A DNA stretch of 64,000 nucleotides from Paenibacillus sp. JDR-2 (GCF_000023585.1 NC_012914.1:2056501-2120500); one strand, 5' to 3'. Positions 46,492 through 54,778 are shown, counted from the first letter of the stretch. Program-made: numbers and translations. Notes: a model not told the origin generated them from the sequence alone.

Positions 46492-48243
46492 ATGAAACTT
46501 ACGATTCCCCGTCCCGAATATCCGCGTCCTCAGTGGGTTCGGCCTGATTGGATCAACCTGAACGGGCAGTGGCAGTTCGAAATCGACCATGGCAAAAGCG
46601 GCAAAGAGCGCGGCTTCCAGGAGCCCGGACTTGAGCTGTCCGGTACGATTAACGTGCCGTTCTGCCCGGAGAGCAAGCTCTCGGGCGTAGAATACAAGGA
46701 TTTTATGGCAGCGGTCTGGTACAAAAGAGAAATTATTCTTCCGGATGATTGGGCAAACGACGGGCGAGTTCTGCTTCACTTTGGCGCTGTCGATTACGAA
46801 GCGGAGGTATGGGTGAACGGCACGGCGGTAGGCAGGCACCGCGGCGGTTATTCCTCCTTCAGCTTTGATATCACTTCTGCTGTCTCGGCGGGGAGCAATG
46901 TGATTACCGTCTACGCGGTAGACGACCTGCGTTCGGGACGTCAGCCGCGGGGCAAGCAATGCGGAGGGTATTACTCCTCAGGCTGCGATTATACCCGAAC
47001 AACGGGAATCTGGCAGACGGTATGGCTGGAGCGGGTACCGGAAGCTTATTTGGCAGGAATGAAGCTTGTCCCGGATCCGGACAATGCATGTGCGCATCTG
47101 GAGCTGCAGCTTGGCGGAAGCGGGTTTAAGGCCGGCACCAAGCTGGCTGTAAAAGCCTTGTATGAAGGCGCGGCAGCTGGCGAAGCGGCAATTACCGTAT
47201 CGGGTCCGTCGGCGAAGCTGACGCTCCCGTTGTCGACGGTTCATCTCTGGCAGCCGGGCAGTCCGGAATTGTATGATCTGGAGATCAGTCTGGTTCGGGA
47301 TGGGCAGACGCTTGATTCGGTCCAGTCTTATTTTGGGCTTCGCTCGGTGAAGCTGGACGGGATGGCTTTCCGCATTAACGGCAAATCCGTGTTCCAGCGG
47401 CTTGTGCTGGATCAGGGATTTTACCCGGATGGCGTCTATACGGCTCCAAGCGACGAGGATCTCCGCAAGGATATCGAAATCTCGATGGGGCTTGGTTTTA
47501 ACGGCGCAAGACTGCATGAGAAAATATTCGAGCCCCGTTTCCTGTATTGGGCGGATAAGCTTGGTTACCTTGTGTGGGGCGAGCATGCCAACTGGGGACT
47601 GGACATAACGACTTCAGAGGGGCTGGCCGGGTTTTTGCCGGAATGGCTGGAAGGAATGGAACGCGATTTCAACCATCCCGCGCTTATTGGCTGGTGCCCG
47701 TTTAACGAGACTTGGGATAAGGACGGGACCAAGCAAAATAACGAGGTGCTCCGCATCGTCTATGAAGTGACGAAGCGGATGGACCCGACGCGTCCCGTTA
47801 TCGATACAAGCGGTAACTTCCATGTCATCACGGATATATTTGACGTTCATGATTACGACCAGAACCCGGAGACGTTCCGGGCGAGATACGAGCCGATGAG
47901 GAACGGCGGCGAAGTGTTTAATACGTTCCCTAAGAGGCAGCAGTATGAAGGCCAGCCTTATTTCGTCAGCGAATACGGCGGGATCTGGTGGAATCCGGAA
48001 CAGAAGGACGAGAAGTCGTGGGGCTATGGAGACCGACCGGTGTCGGAGGAGGACTTCCTAGCCCGTTACGCGGGACTCACGGATACGCTGCTGGATCATC
48101 CGATGATGTTTGGCTTCTGCTATACGCAGCTGTATGACGTGGAGCAGGAAGTAAACGGCTTGTACACGTACGACAGACGGGAGAAATTTGACCCCGAGCT
48201 GATCCGCCGCATTAACAGCCGCAAGGCGGCAATAGAGGACTGA
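46492..48243 (+). CDS. GH2 glycoside hydrolase (beta-galactosidase/beta-glucuronidase type)
   Basis: This 583-residue protein has a sugar-binding jelly-roll (about 15-180), an Ig-like domain (about 185-285) and a TIM barrel (about 288-575). The acid/base is Glu406 in CPFNETWD and the nucleophile is Glu494 in FVSEYGG. The length equals beta-glucuronidase or short beta-galactosidase rather than LacZ (about 1000). The barrel motif has SEYGG, and no glucuronate-binding motif was recognised. It is cytoplasmic and the last gene of the operon. Tandem hairpins follow. Confidence 0.92.
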   Translation: MKLTIPRPEYPRPQWVRPDWINLNGQWQFEIDHGKSGKERGFQEPGLELSGTINVPFCPESKLSGVEYKDFMAAVWYKREIILPDDWANDGRVLLHFGAVDYEAEVWVNGTAVGRHRGGYSSFSFDITSAVSAGSNVITVYAVDDLRSGRQPRGKQCGGYYSSGCDYTRTTGIWQTVWLERVPEAYLAGMKLVPDPDNACAHLELQLGGSGFKAGTKLAVKALYEGAAAGEAAITVSGPSAKLTLPLSTVHLWQPGSPELYDLEISLVRDGQTLDSVQSYFGLRSVKLDGMAFRINGKSVFQRLVLDQGFYPDGVYTAPSDEDLRKDIEISMGLGFNGARLHEKIFEPRFLYWADKLGYLVWGEHANWGLDITTSEGLAGFLPEWLEGMERDFNHPALIGWCPFNETWDKDGTKQNNEVLRIVYEVTKRMDPTRPVIDTSGNFHVITDIFDVHDYDQNPETFRARYEPMRNGGEVFNTFPKRQQYEGQPYFVSEYGGIWWNPEQKDEKSWGYGDRPVSEEDFLARYAGLTDTLLDHPMMFGFCYTQLYDVEQEVNGLYTYDRREKFDPELIRRINSRKAAIED

Positions 48244-48248
48244 TGCGG

Positions 48249-48323
48249 GAGACTTTCGGGTAACCGGAAGTCTCTTGTTATTTGAGCGACGCAAGACTTT
48301 CGGGTAACCGAAAGTCTTTTTCT
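48249..48323 (+). terminator. Two tandem terminators after GH2 gene
   Basis: Hairpin 1 (48249-48274) pairs GAGACTT with AAGTCTC, and hairpin 2 (48293-48323) pairs AAGACTTTCGG with CCGAAAGTCTT followed by TTTTTC. Both share an ACTTTCGGGTAACCG core, so one looks like a copy of the other. Confidence 0.88.
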
Positions 48324-48383
48324 ATTTGTTATAAAGAGGAATATGGATGGTGACTCTTTAATATGTAGCTACGAGGTGGTTTT

Positions 48384-48914
48384 ATGAAAAAGCTAGGAAT
48401 GTTATTCTGTGTGTGCTTGCTGTTACTATACGGATGTCGGAGCTCCGATAATGGGCTAGCTAATGCCCAGGAGAAGATCGAGCAATCCAATCTCTCTTTT
48501 AAAATTCCGAAACTAGACGGCTACGAAGTTATTTATGTGCAACGCGTCGGTCCGCCAAAGGATGAGCAGGGAAAAGCCATTGGAGACAAGCAAGAGGTTC
48601 TTGTTGCTTACGCCAATCATAAAGGCAAGCTGGTTAAACCGGCAGGCGAACAGAAAGCAAATAAGGACATATTATACGGACCCTATCAAGGTGAAACGTT
48701 AATTGCGATAACCTATAGTAATTATGGTTCCGAACTGGATAATAGTCAGGTGATAATAATAGGCGGTGAGCAAGTTCAGAGAGCAGTTGCAGCAGGCGAG
48801 CGCACTTTGCTTGTTTTTAACGGAGAAGAAGGTTCGATAACGTTGGAGTATAACAAATTAGATGAAGCAGCTATTACAAGTCTGACTGAACAAGTAATCA
48901 AGGAGAACAAATAG
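48384..48914 (+). CDS. Small predicted lipoprotein of unknown function
   Basis: This 176-residue protein has a short hydrophobic signal and lipobox LYGC with the cysteine at residue 18. It is not recognised as a known family. The mature part (about 30-176) is mostly beta strands, with GYEVIYVQRVG and SQVIIIGGEQVQRAV, and no catalytic motif is seen. GAGGTGG precedes the ATG. It stands alone between terminators. Its codon use is more AT-rich than that of the sugar genes around it. It probably faces the outside of the membrane, and no function can be assigned. Confidence 0.8.
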   Translation: MKKLGMLFCVCLLLLYGCRSSDNGLANAQEKIEQSNLSFKIPKLDGYEVIYVQRVGPPKDEQGKAIGDKQEVLVAYANHKGKLVKPAGEQKANKDILYGPYQGETLIAITYSNYGSELDNSQVIIIGGEQVQRAVAAGERTLLVFNGEEGSITLEYNKLDEAAITSLTEQVIKENK

Positions 48915-48926
48915 ATCTAACAGATT

Positions 48927-48957
48927 AAGACTTCCGGATTTCCGGAAGTCTTTTTTT
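48927..48957 (+). terminator. Intrinsic terminator after the small lipoprotein gene
   Basis: AAGACTTCCGGA pairs perfectly with TCCGGAAGTCTT and a run of T follows. Confidence 0.92.
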
Positions 48958-49180
48958 GTCTTTTTGCGGAAGTATATGTCTCCTTCTTAAGACCCCGATG
49001 GGGACGTAAAGCACTATTTATTTGGTAATTTTTGTCGAAGTTATTGAAATGACATATACAATATATATAATATGTCTTGTGTGTGAGCCACAGCTATAAT
49101 ACACCGCTAGGAGGTGGGGAGCCAGCGTTTCGTTTTCGAACTTGCAGCATCACTAATTAAACCATAAGAGGTGTGAGAAC

Positions 49181-51229
49181 ATGATTCGAAAGTTAACGGC
49201 AATCAGTCTAGCAATTGTCAGTACGCTGTCTTTCACGGCGGCAGGATCGTATGCCGATCCGCAGCCAGCGGCACAAGGATCCACCATTTCATGGCCGGAT
49301 AAACAACAGCTTCCGACCTTCAAGCAGCCTAAGCAGCTGGAGGTTGCCGACATTTATGATGCTCCGGGCGATGTGAAGCTTATGCTGTCTACCTTGCAGG
49401 GGATCGTCAACCGTAAAGAGCCCCGTATTTACCTGCTGGAAAGCAAGGAAGAGGGCAAGTACAAATGGCTGAATGATCTGGACGTCGACTATAAAGTGCG
49501 TGACGATTATTTCGACCTTTTGAAAAAGTTCCAAAAAGAAGTAAAAGGTATCATTGTCTATGATCCTAACGTACCGGATTCCGTAAACGTGGCAACAACG
49601 CTTGCCGGACTTCGCGATGGCGTGGCTGTAAGCCCTGAGCTCGCCGCAAAGCTGCAAGCTGCACCGTATAATCTCAAAGTAATCGAGGATCTTCAAGGCA
49701 AATTCAAAGACCGCGTAGATGCTTATACATGGGAGTACGAGAATTTGTGGAAGGAAACAAGCCACCGGATGCTGGTTGGTTTGAGTCCGGAAGTATCCGC
49801 GCGCCCGCCTGCGAATCAGCCTGATACTTACAAGGTTGTAGCGCAGGAGAAAACGGAAGAGCGCGATGCCAAGAACCGTCAAGTATATGATCTCGACTTG
49901 TCTTCGTTTTTGGCAAAGCCTGATGTGTATGTGAAGTTCGGGGATGCTTTCACCCAGGATGGCTGGGGATCGGCCGTTCACGAAATTACGGTGAAGGCTG
50001 ACGGCGTAGAGGTTGCGCATTTCCTGCCGGGTACGGATGCAGAAAAGCCTTTCCTGTATGACCCGCAAAGCTCCCAGGTCTCTTCGGGCAGCGGCGGCCA
50101 CCGCTTTGCGGATGGCGGCAACTACTTCACTTACAAGTTCACGCCTCCTGCCGGCACGAAAGCTCTGACCATGTCGGTTGAGATGTGGAACGAGTACAAG
50201 GTGAGCGCGACCAATGACCAGCCGTTCTCTTCCCTGACGAAGGAGCCATATGGTTACCTGCGCGATTATGCTGTAGCGAACAAAGCGATGGTCTTCTGGC
50301 TGGATTCCAATGATCCGGCGGAGAAGGAATTGTTCGAGAAAATCCTGTCCGATGTGAAGCCGGGAACTCCGTACCTCGGATGGTTCAGCAACGATTTCCA
50401 AGGAGAGTTCAGCGGCGTAGAGGTTGCTTCGAATCATGGCGTATACGTGCTTGCGGCGGACTGGTTCAGCAATATGACCGTGTTCTCCGGCACAAAGCCG
50501 GAATTCTCGAAGCCTAAAGCTCCGAAGCCGGTGAAGCTCGATAACAAAATCTACGTAACGTATACCTTCAGCGAAGGCGACAACCTGCAATATAACCAGC
50601 ATAGACTGCGGAATTTGTGGGATGATCCAAAGCGCGGCCAGGTGCCGATCAACTGGACTTCCAGCCCGCTGCTCTACGATGCCGCTCCTGCCATGCTGAA
50701 CTACTTCTATGGCACGGCAACGGCTAACGATCAGATTATCGCAGGACCTTCCGGAGCGGGTTATTTCTACCCGGCAGCTTGGCCGGAGAAGGCTCTTACC
50801 GATTATCTGAAAAACACGAAAGACTACCTGAAGAAAACCGGCATGAACATTCCGTATGTGCTTAACCGTCTGAATGGTGAAAACCTGCCGCTCAGCAAAG
50901 CGAACAATGCGGCATACCGCGATCAATATGAAGTGCCTGGTCTGTTCATCGGCTGGGATAACTTCACAAAGGTAGACATTGTAGACGGTGTTCCTACGTC
51001 CAACATCCAAGGCGTAGGCTCCGTAAACGATACGAAAAAAGCTCTCGCCGATGCCAAAGCGAAATGGGACGGCAAATCGCCGCTGTTCGTATCCCTCGGC
51101 ATCCTGGCATGGGGCATGACGCCAACGGATCTGGCGAATGTCACAGCCGAGCTTGGTCCTGAGTATCAAGTTGTGCTGGCGGACCAATACTTCTCGCTGA
51201 TCCGCGATGCCAATGGCTTGAAAAAGTAA
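49181..51229 (+). CDS. Secreted GxGYxYP-family putative glycoside hydrolase
   Basis: This 682-residue protein has a signal peptide (1-25, cleaving near SYA-DP). An N-terminal region (about 45-210) starts with LEVADIYDAPGDVKLMLSTLQGIVNRKEPRIY, typical of the GxGYxY N-terminal domain. The C-terminal half carries the name-giving motif GPSGAGYFYP near residue 525. The family is only predicted to act on carbohydrates, and its activity is not established. An insert of about 100 residues (about 230-350; VYVKFGDAFTQDGWGSAVHEI) looks like a beta-sandwich carbohydrate-binding module. GAGGTGTGAG precedes the ATG. It is monocistronic, with a 266-bp gap upstream and a terminator downstream. Confidence 0.85.
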   Translation: MIRKLTAISLAIVSTLSFTAAGSYADPQPAAQGSTISWPDKQQLPTFKQPKQLEVADIYDAPGDVKLMLSTLQGIVNRKEPRIYLLESKEEGKYKWLNDLDVDYKVRDDYFDLLKKFQKEVKGIIVYDPNVPDSVNVATTLAGLRDGVAVSPELAAKLQAAPYNLKVIEDLQGKFKDRVDAYTWEYENLWKETSHRMLVGLSPEVSARPPANQPDTYKVVAQEKTEERDAKNRQVYDLDLSSFLAKPDVYVKFGDAFTQDGWGSAVHEITVKADGVEVAHFLPGTDAEKPFLYDPQSSQVSSGSGGHRFADGGNYFTYKFTPPAGTKALTMSVEMWNEYKVSATNDQPFSSLTKEPYGYLRDYAVANKAMVFWLDSNDPAEKELFEKILSDVKPGTPYLGWFSNDFQGEFSGVEVASNHGVYVLAADWFSNMTVFSGTKPEFSKPKAPKPVKLDNKIYVTYTFSEGDNLQYNQHRLRNLWDDPKRGQVPINWTSSPLLYDAAPAMLNYFYGTATANDQIIAGPSGAGYFYPAAWPEKALTDYLKNTKDYLKKTGMNIPYVLNRLNGENLPLSKANNAAYRDQYEVPGLFIGWDNFTKVDIVDGVPTSNIQGVGSVNDTKKALADAKAKWDGKSPLFVSLGILAWGMTPTDLANVTAELGPEYQVVLADQYFSLIRDANGLKK

Positions 51230-51237
51230 CCCGATCT

Positions 51238-51275
51238 AATCAAAGACCTCCGGGGTTCTCGGAGGTCTTTGATTA
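51238..51275 (+). terminator. Intrinsic terminator after the GxGYxYP gene
   Basis: AATCAAAGACCTCCG pairs perfectly with CGGAGGTCTTTGATT around a short loop. The T tract is within the stem. Confidence 0.85.
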
Positions 51276-51299
51276 TGTCCGCGTGTTAGCGAGCGGACC

Positions 51300-51471
51300 G
51301 TCACACCCTCGTCCGCTCGTTCCGCGTATTTGCGTGCGAATCGTCACACCCTCGTCCGCTCGTTCCGCGACTTTGCGTGCGAATCGTCACACCCTCGTCC
51401 GCTCGTTCCGCGACTTTACGTGCGAATCGTCACACCCTCGTCCGCTCGTTCCGCGTATTTGCGTGCGAACA
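51300..51471. repeat. Four tandem copies of a 43-bp repeat
   Basis: GTCACACCCTCGTCCGCTCG begins each unit at 51300, 51343, 51386 and 51429, an exact 43-bp period. Units differ at a few bases (TAT or ACT after CGCG, G or A before CGTGCG). A decayed fifth start follows near 51472. The period is not a multiple of three, so frames through it are not coding. No spacers separate the units. Confidence 0.95.
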
Positions 51472-51496
51472 TTCACTCCCGCGTCGTTCTAGTCCC

Positions 51497-51683
51497 GCTA
51501 ACGAAACGTAGTATCGTTATTTGCCAGAATTAAGCTGCACTCGGATTCTAACGAAACTGAGTAACGCTATTTGGCTGATTAGAGACCATATGAGGCACGA
51601 AAGCAGCAAATAACGATCTGTAGTTTCGTTAGAATTTCAAAATCCCCAAAATCGGGCGAATAGCGATACATAGTTTCGTTAGC
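51497..51683. repeat. Nested palindromic repeat element, copy 1
   Basis: Four related modules of about 28 bp lie in the order forward, forward, reverse, reverse: 51497-51524, 51547-51575, 51606-51633 and 51656-51683. The forward modules contain CTAACGAAAC and end CGTTATTTG or CGCTATTTG; the reverse ones contain GTTTCGTTAG. The outer pair and the inner pair are each inverted repeats, so the whole 187 bp could fold as a long hairpin. A second copy is at 51854-52041. Confidence 0.93.
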
Positions 51684-51853
51684 CGATGGCCGCAACGGGG
51701 GATCTGCCGCGTCAGCTGGTGGCAATGCATATTACTGGAGTATCGCACGCGATCCATTTTAGGCGTACCGTCACAATTCTCCCTAGACTCTGATCATCGC
51801 ACCAGTCCCATCCGCCAGCAACCAAACCTGGAACATTTTCAGTAGCTCGTCGC

Positions 51854-52041
51854 GCTAACGAAACGTAGTATCGTTATTTGCCCGGAAATCGGTTGCATTC
51901 GGATTCTAACGAAACTGAGTAACGCTATTTGGCTGAATAGAGACCATATGAGGCACGAAAGCAGCAAATAACGATGTGTAGTTTCGTTAGAATATCAAAA
52001 GCCCCAAAAACGGGCGAATAGCGATACGTAGTTTCGTTAGC
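51854..52041. repeat. Nested palindromic repeat element, copy 2
   Basis: This has the same four-module layout as copy 1: 51854-51881, 51905-51933, 51964-51991 and 52014-52041. From the second module onward the copies differ at only about seven positions in some 140, while the first spacer is more diverged. The 170 bp between the copies is unique sequence with no gene. Confidence 0.93.
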
Positions 52042-52048
52042 CTTTTGG

Positions 52049-52100
52049 AGCAGCAGCATTAGCTTAGCAGCAGTAACAATAGCAGTAGTAGCATTAGCAG
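52049..52100. repeat. Imperfect triplet-rich tract
   Basis: An AGC/AGT-rich run with imperfect three-base periodicity lies between the palindromic element and the stop of the gene at 52127. It has no coding support. Confidence 0.6.
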
Positions 52101-52126
52101 TTATTCGGTCGGTGAGCAGACCATCA

Positions 52127-52777
52127 TCAGACCCGTAAAGCGTAAGTACGGTACCGCTGTTTGCCGCTGGCTACTCTTAGAAGCCGAAGTTCAACCAGTC
52201 TGATTAGGATCCTGCGTGCATATTGGTCCGAAACACGCAGATGGGCAGCGAGCTCCGATGGCATAAACGGCCGCAGCAGCCTTCTGGCGTAACGGATGGT
52301 CTCCGCTTCAAGACATCCCAACGACTCCGGCACATCCGTCGCAATAAATTTACCTATAAAGGAAAGCACGAGCTGCTGGCAGCGTTTAGGTTCATCAACG
52401 ATGGAGAGGTAAGCGAGCGGCAGAAACACCCAGTTATCCAATGCTAACAGGCAATGTCGCCAGCACAGATCCTTAAACCGCCGCACATCCAGATCCCGGG
52501 CATGAGGCCCGTAGCCTTGGATTTCTATGCCGCCTTTTGCGTCTCCGCCCGGCATATAAGCCAAATCGAGATAGCGGTAACCGTTATGGAAGTCTTGCAC
52601 TTCCCATTCCGGATACAGGTGTTTAAAGCTTCCGGCGGCCGGGAACCAGACTAAACGCAGAAATTCTATCGTGCCATGCCCCAGTCCTTTCTCCAGTAAT
52701 TCACGTCTTCGTTGGTTGTCTTCCTCGCTAATCATGCCCTGCATCCACTCGTCAAAGGCTTGTTCAAATTTGATCAT
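52127..52777 (-). CDS. Predicted PD-(D/E)XK-fold protein with C-terminal winged-helix domain
   Basis: This protein of about 216 residues is not recognised as a named family. Its N-terminal part looks like a compact restriction-endonuclease fold: Glu38 in a helix, Asp71 in YRYLDLAYMPGG, then Glu85 and Gln87 in GGIEIQGYGPHARDLD, with a following Arg-rich helix and LPLAYLSIVDEP. This resembles Vsr/DUF559-like nucleases with Gln in place of the last Lys. The C-terminus (about 165-216; MPSELAAHLRVSDQYARRILIRL) is a winged helix. ATG 52777 sits 10 nt from AAAAGGA, and GTG 52786 is a possible start. The gene borders the palindromic repeat cluster. Nuclease activity is inferred, and a regulator with a dead nuclease fold is equally possible. 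Confidence 0.65.
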   Translation of the reverse strand: MIKFEQAFDEWMQGMISEEDNQRRRELLEKGLGHGTIEFLRLVWFPAAGSFKHLYPEWEVQDFHNGYRYLDLAYMPGGDAKGGIEIQGYGPHARDLDVRRFKDLCWRHCLLALDNWVFLPLAYLSIVDEPKRCQQLVLSFIGKFIATDVPESLGCLEAETIRYARRLLRPFMPSELAAHLRVSDQYARRILIRLVELRLLRVASGKQRYRTYALRV

Positions 52778-52818
52778 TTCCAGCACATCCTTTTCTGAAA
52801 ATAGTCATGAAGACAAAC

Positions 52819-52876
52819 AAAAACGCCGCTTCGAAATCGTCTTATCACGGAGATAAAACGAAAATCAAAACGGCGT
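52819..52876 (-). terminator. Terminator-like hairpin in the leader of the nuclease-fold gene
   Basis: On the minus strand, ACGCCG pairs with CGGCGT, and an inner TCGTTTTATC pairs with GATAAGACGA. TTTTTG follows. It lies about 40 bp before the start codon, so it may attenuate transcription if the promoter is in the AT-rich stretch 52880-52990. The gap 52778-53085 otherwise holds no gene. Confidence 0.45.
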
Positions 52877-53085
52877 GTGCTTCACGACCAACTATTTATT
52901 AATAGTATAAATTAATAATAAATGAGAAACAAATCGCTCTTTTATGAGAAAAATGAAAGAATTTCTAGCGTATTTCAGCTTTTCTGTGAAAATGTTAATC
53001 CAAACTTCATATTTGCATGTGGTACAATTACCCAGAGCATGAATGGTTCAGGGCTTTATACCTACATTTATTTGAGGAGGTATAT

Positions 53086-54075
53086 ATGATCATACATAGC
53101 ATGCAAAAATCTGTGAAGATCATGTCTTGTGTAATGGCTTTAGCGCTTCTCTGGCTTAGTGCTGGACCGCTTGCAAGCGTTTCTGCAGCAGAAGCGGGCG
53201 CAACGGTTCGGGTAAACGGCGAGAACGCGAAGCTGTCAGATTCCATTATTACACAAAAGAACAGAATGTATGTACCGGCAGCGCGAATTGCTACAATGCT
53301 TGGCGCCGAGGTCAGCTGGGACAGCAATAACGAAGAACTTACAATAGATACAGCCTATAATGATGAAGTTGTATTCGGCAACGGCGTACCGGTCGTGTAT
53401 TTCAACGGCAGCCGCTACAAGATGGATGCGGTGCCGTTCATGGAAGACGGCAGAATGTATGTGCCTCTCCGCCAGCTGGCTGATACGCTCCACGCAGATC
53501 TTGCTTGGGATACCGATTCGAATACGGCAAAGCTGACTGATGTGGACCGTGCGGCCGTAACCGATGAATACGGTCTTGCCGAGATCAGCAAGGAGTACGG
53601 AATCAGCGCTGCAACTTTGCTCAAGCGCAACGGATTAAACAGCAAGGAACAGGTAAAGCCCGGAACAAAATTAAAAGTCGTTATCCCTTCATTCCTGGAT
53701 AATCCGGCCTCATCTTTTACGCAAAGCGATTTAACGCTGCTTGCGAAGATTTCCCAAATTGAAGCAGGCAGAGACTCCTACGAAGGACAGCTTGCCATTG
53801 CGAATGTTATTCTGAACCGGGTGAAGGACTCCCGTTTTCCGGATTCCATTCACGATGTAATCTACTCCGGCAAGCAATTCCCTCCAGCCCACAACGGGCT
53901 GCTAGACAAGAGCAAACCGAACGCAAGCGCGCTTCGCGCAGCTAAGGATGCCTTGAACGGGAGAAATAATGTATACGACGCCGTTTATTTCTATAATCCT
54001 AACGTCACTAGAGGGGCGTTCTGGAGCAACCTCGAGGTTGTAGCCAGAATTGGCGGACATAACTTCGCAAGATAA
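53086..54075 (+). CDS. Cell-wall hydrolase (SleB/CwlJ type) with copper-amine-oxidase-N and LysM domains
   Basis: This 329-residue secreted protein has a signal peptide (1-34, SVSA-AE) and a copper-amine-oxidase N-terminal domain (about 40-155; paired strand repeats RMYVPAARIATMLGAEVSWD and RMYVPLRQLADTLHADLAWD). A LysM motif (about 165-205) and a Hydrolase_2 domain (about 210-329; ISQIEAGRDSYEGQLAIANV, then GKQFPP) follow. Hydrolase_2 enzymes cut cortex or wall peptidoglycan, and the Glu in IEAGRDS is the probable acid. AGGAGG lies 8 nt before ATG 53086; the upstream extension to 53017 is not needed. The gene suggests a spore former. It is monocistronic. Confidence 0.92.
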   Translation: MIIHSMQKSVKIMSCVMALALLWLSAGPLASVSAAEAGATVRVNGENAKLSDSIITQKNRMYVPAARIATMLGAEVSWDSNNEELTIDTAYNDEVVFGNGVPVVYFNGSRYKMDAVPFMEDGRMYVPLRQLADTLHADLAWDTDSNTAKLTDVDRAAVTDEYGLAEISKEYGISAATLLKRNGLNSKEQVKPGTKLKVVIPSFLDNPASSFTQSDLTLLAKISQIEAGRDSYEGQLAIANVILNRVKDSRFPDSIHDVIYSGKQFPPAHNGLLDKSKPNASALRAAKDALNGRNNVYDAVYFYNPNVTRGAFWSNLEVVARIGGHNFAR

Positions 54076-54093
54076 TAGGATATGATATTTCAA

Positions 54094-54130
54094 ATGCATC
54101 TCATGTAAATGAGGTGCTTTTTTCTTTTTT
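54094..54130 (+). terminator. Intrinsic terminator after the wall hydrolase gene
   Basis: GCA-CTCAT pairs with ATGAG-TGC around GTAA, followed by a long T run. Confidence 0.85.
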
Positions 54131-54139
54131 TACTAAGGA

Positions 54140-54178
54140 TTGACAATATATAGCCCGATATATAACATATGTTATATA
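54140..54178 (+). promoter_or_regulatory. Promoter with perfect 20-bp palindrome, probable TetR operator
   Basis: TTGACA (54140-54145) is a perfect -35 box. The -10 about 17 bp on (TAACAT at 54163) lies inside TATATAACATATGTTATATA (54159-54178), a perfect palindrome. It precedes the TetR gene at 54209, so autorepression is likely. Confidence 0.7.
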
Positions 54179-54208
54179 ATAACTGTTATTTAATGAAGGG
54201 GATTATGC

Positions 54209-54778
54209 ATGCCTCCAAAAGCGGAAATGACCAAGGAAAAGGTGCTAGCTGCCGCGTTTGAACTTGTGCGGGAACAAGGGCTGACTGCATTGACCGCACG
54301 CAGCGTAGCCCAGAAGCTCGGCTGCTCGACACAGCCGATTTACAGCGTATACGGCAACATGAACGATCTGAAAGACGATGTATATGAAAAGGCAGTACAA
54401 TTTGCCCTATCCAGCATGAAAGCGTACGAGAATGACAGCAATGTGCCGGTACTCAATCTGGCGATTGGCAGCCTGCATTTCGCCCAAGCGGAGAAGCAGC
54501 TGTTCAAAGCGGTATATCTATCCGGTCATAAAAAGTACACAAGCCAGAAAGACAAATTTATTGCGGAAGAAATGTATACCGCCTATTTCCGCAGCCGTGG
54601 GCGCTTGTCTCGGATTTCCGACGAAAAGCTTCGAAAGATCGTTAAGGCATTGTCCGTTTATTTAATCGGGCTAGGAACGATGATCAATACGAATACGCTT
54701 GACCTCAGCATTGAAGAAGCAACGGCGATGATTCAGGATATGTACGAAGCATTATTAATGAAGGAGGACCAACAATGA
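54209..54778 (+). CDS. TetR-family transcriptional regulator
   Basis: This 189-residue protein has an N-terminal HTH (about 8-55; LTARSVAQKLGCSTQPIYSVYGNMNDL) and a C-terminal TetR_C-like ligand domain. It is translationally coupled to the phosphotransferase gene: its TGA overlaps the ATG of that gene (ATGA at 54775-54778). The perfect palindrome in its own promoter is the likely operator, so it should repress both genes until a ligand binds. The ligand may be the substrate of the kinase, which is only an inference. Confidence 0.9.
   Translation: MPPKAEMTKEKVLAAAFELVREQGLTALTARSVAQKLGCSTQPIYSVYGNMNDLKDDVYEKAVQFALSSMKAYENDSNVPVLNLAIGSLHFAQAEKQLFKAVYLSGHKKYTSQKDKFIAEEMYTAYFRSRGRLSRISDEKLRKIVKALSVYLIGLGTMINTNTLDLSIEEATAMIQDMYEALLMKEDQQ

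Noticed and set aside
48984..49020. Possible cyclic-di-GMP riboswitch (GGGGACGTAAAGC)
   Set aside because: Only the short GACG-AAAGC stretch resembles the aptamer; the GGCCTAA-type segment and the second stem are missing.
49289..51187. 632-residue minus-strand open frame opposite the GxGYxYP gene
   Set aside because: It is the antisense shadow of a well-supported secreted protein; its translation is Arg/Ile/His-rich with no domain and no ribosome site was seen.
51300..51471. CRISPR array
   Set aside because: Units are directly adjacent with no unique spacers, and no cas genes are in the window.
51283..51533. Two short open frames through the 43-bp repeats
   Set aside because: The repeat period is not a multiple of three, the proteins are simple repeats, and no ribosome site is present.
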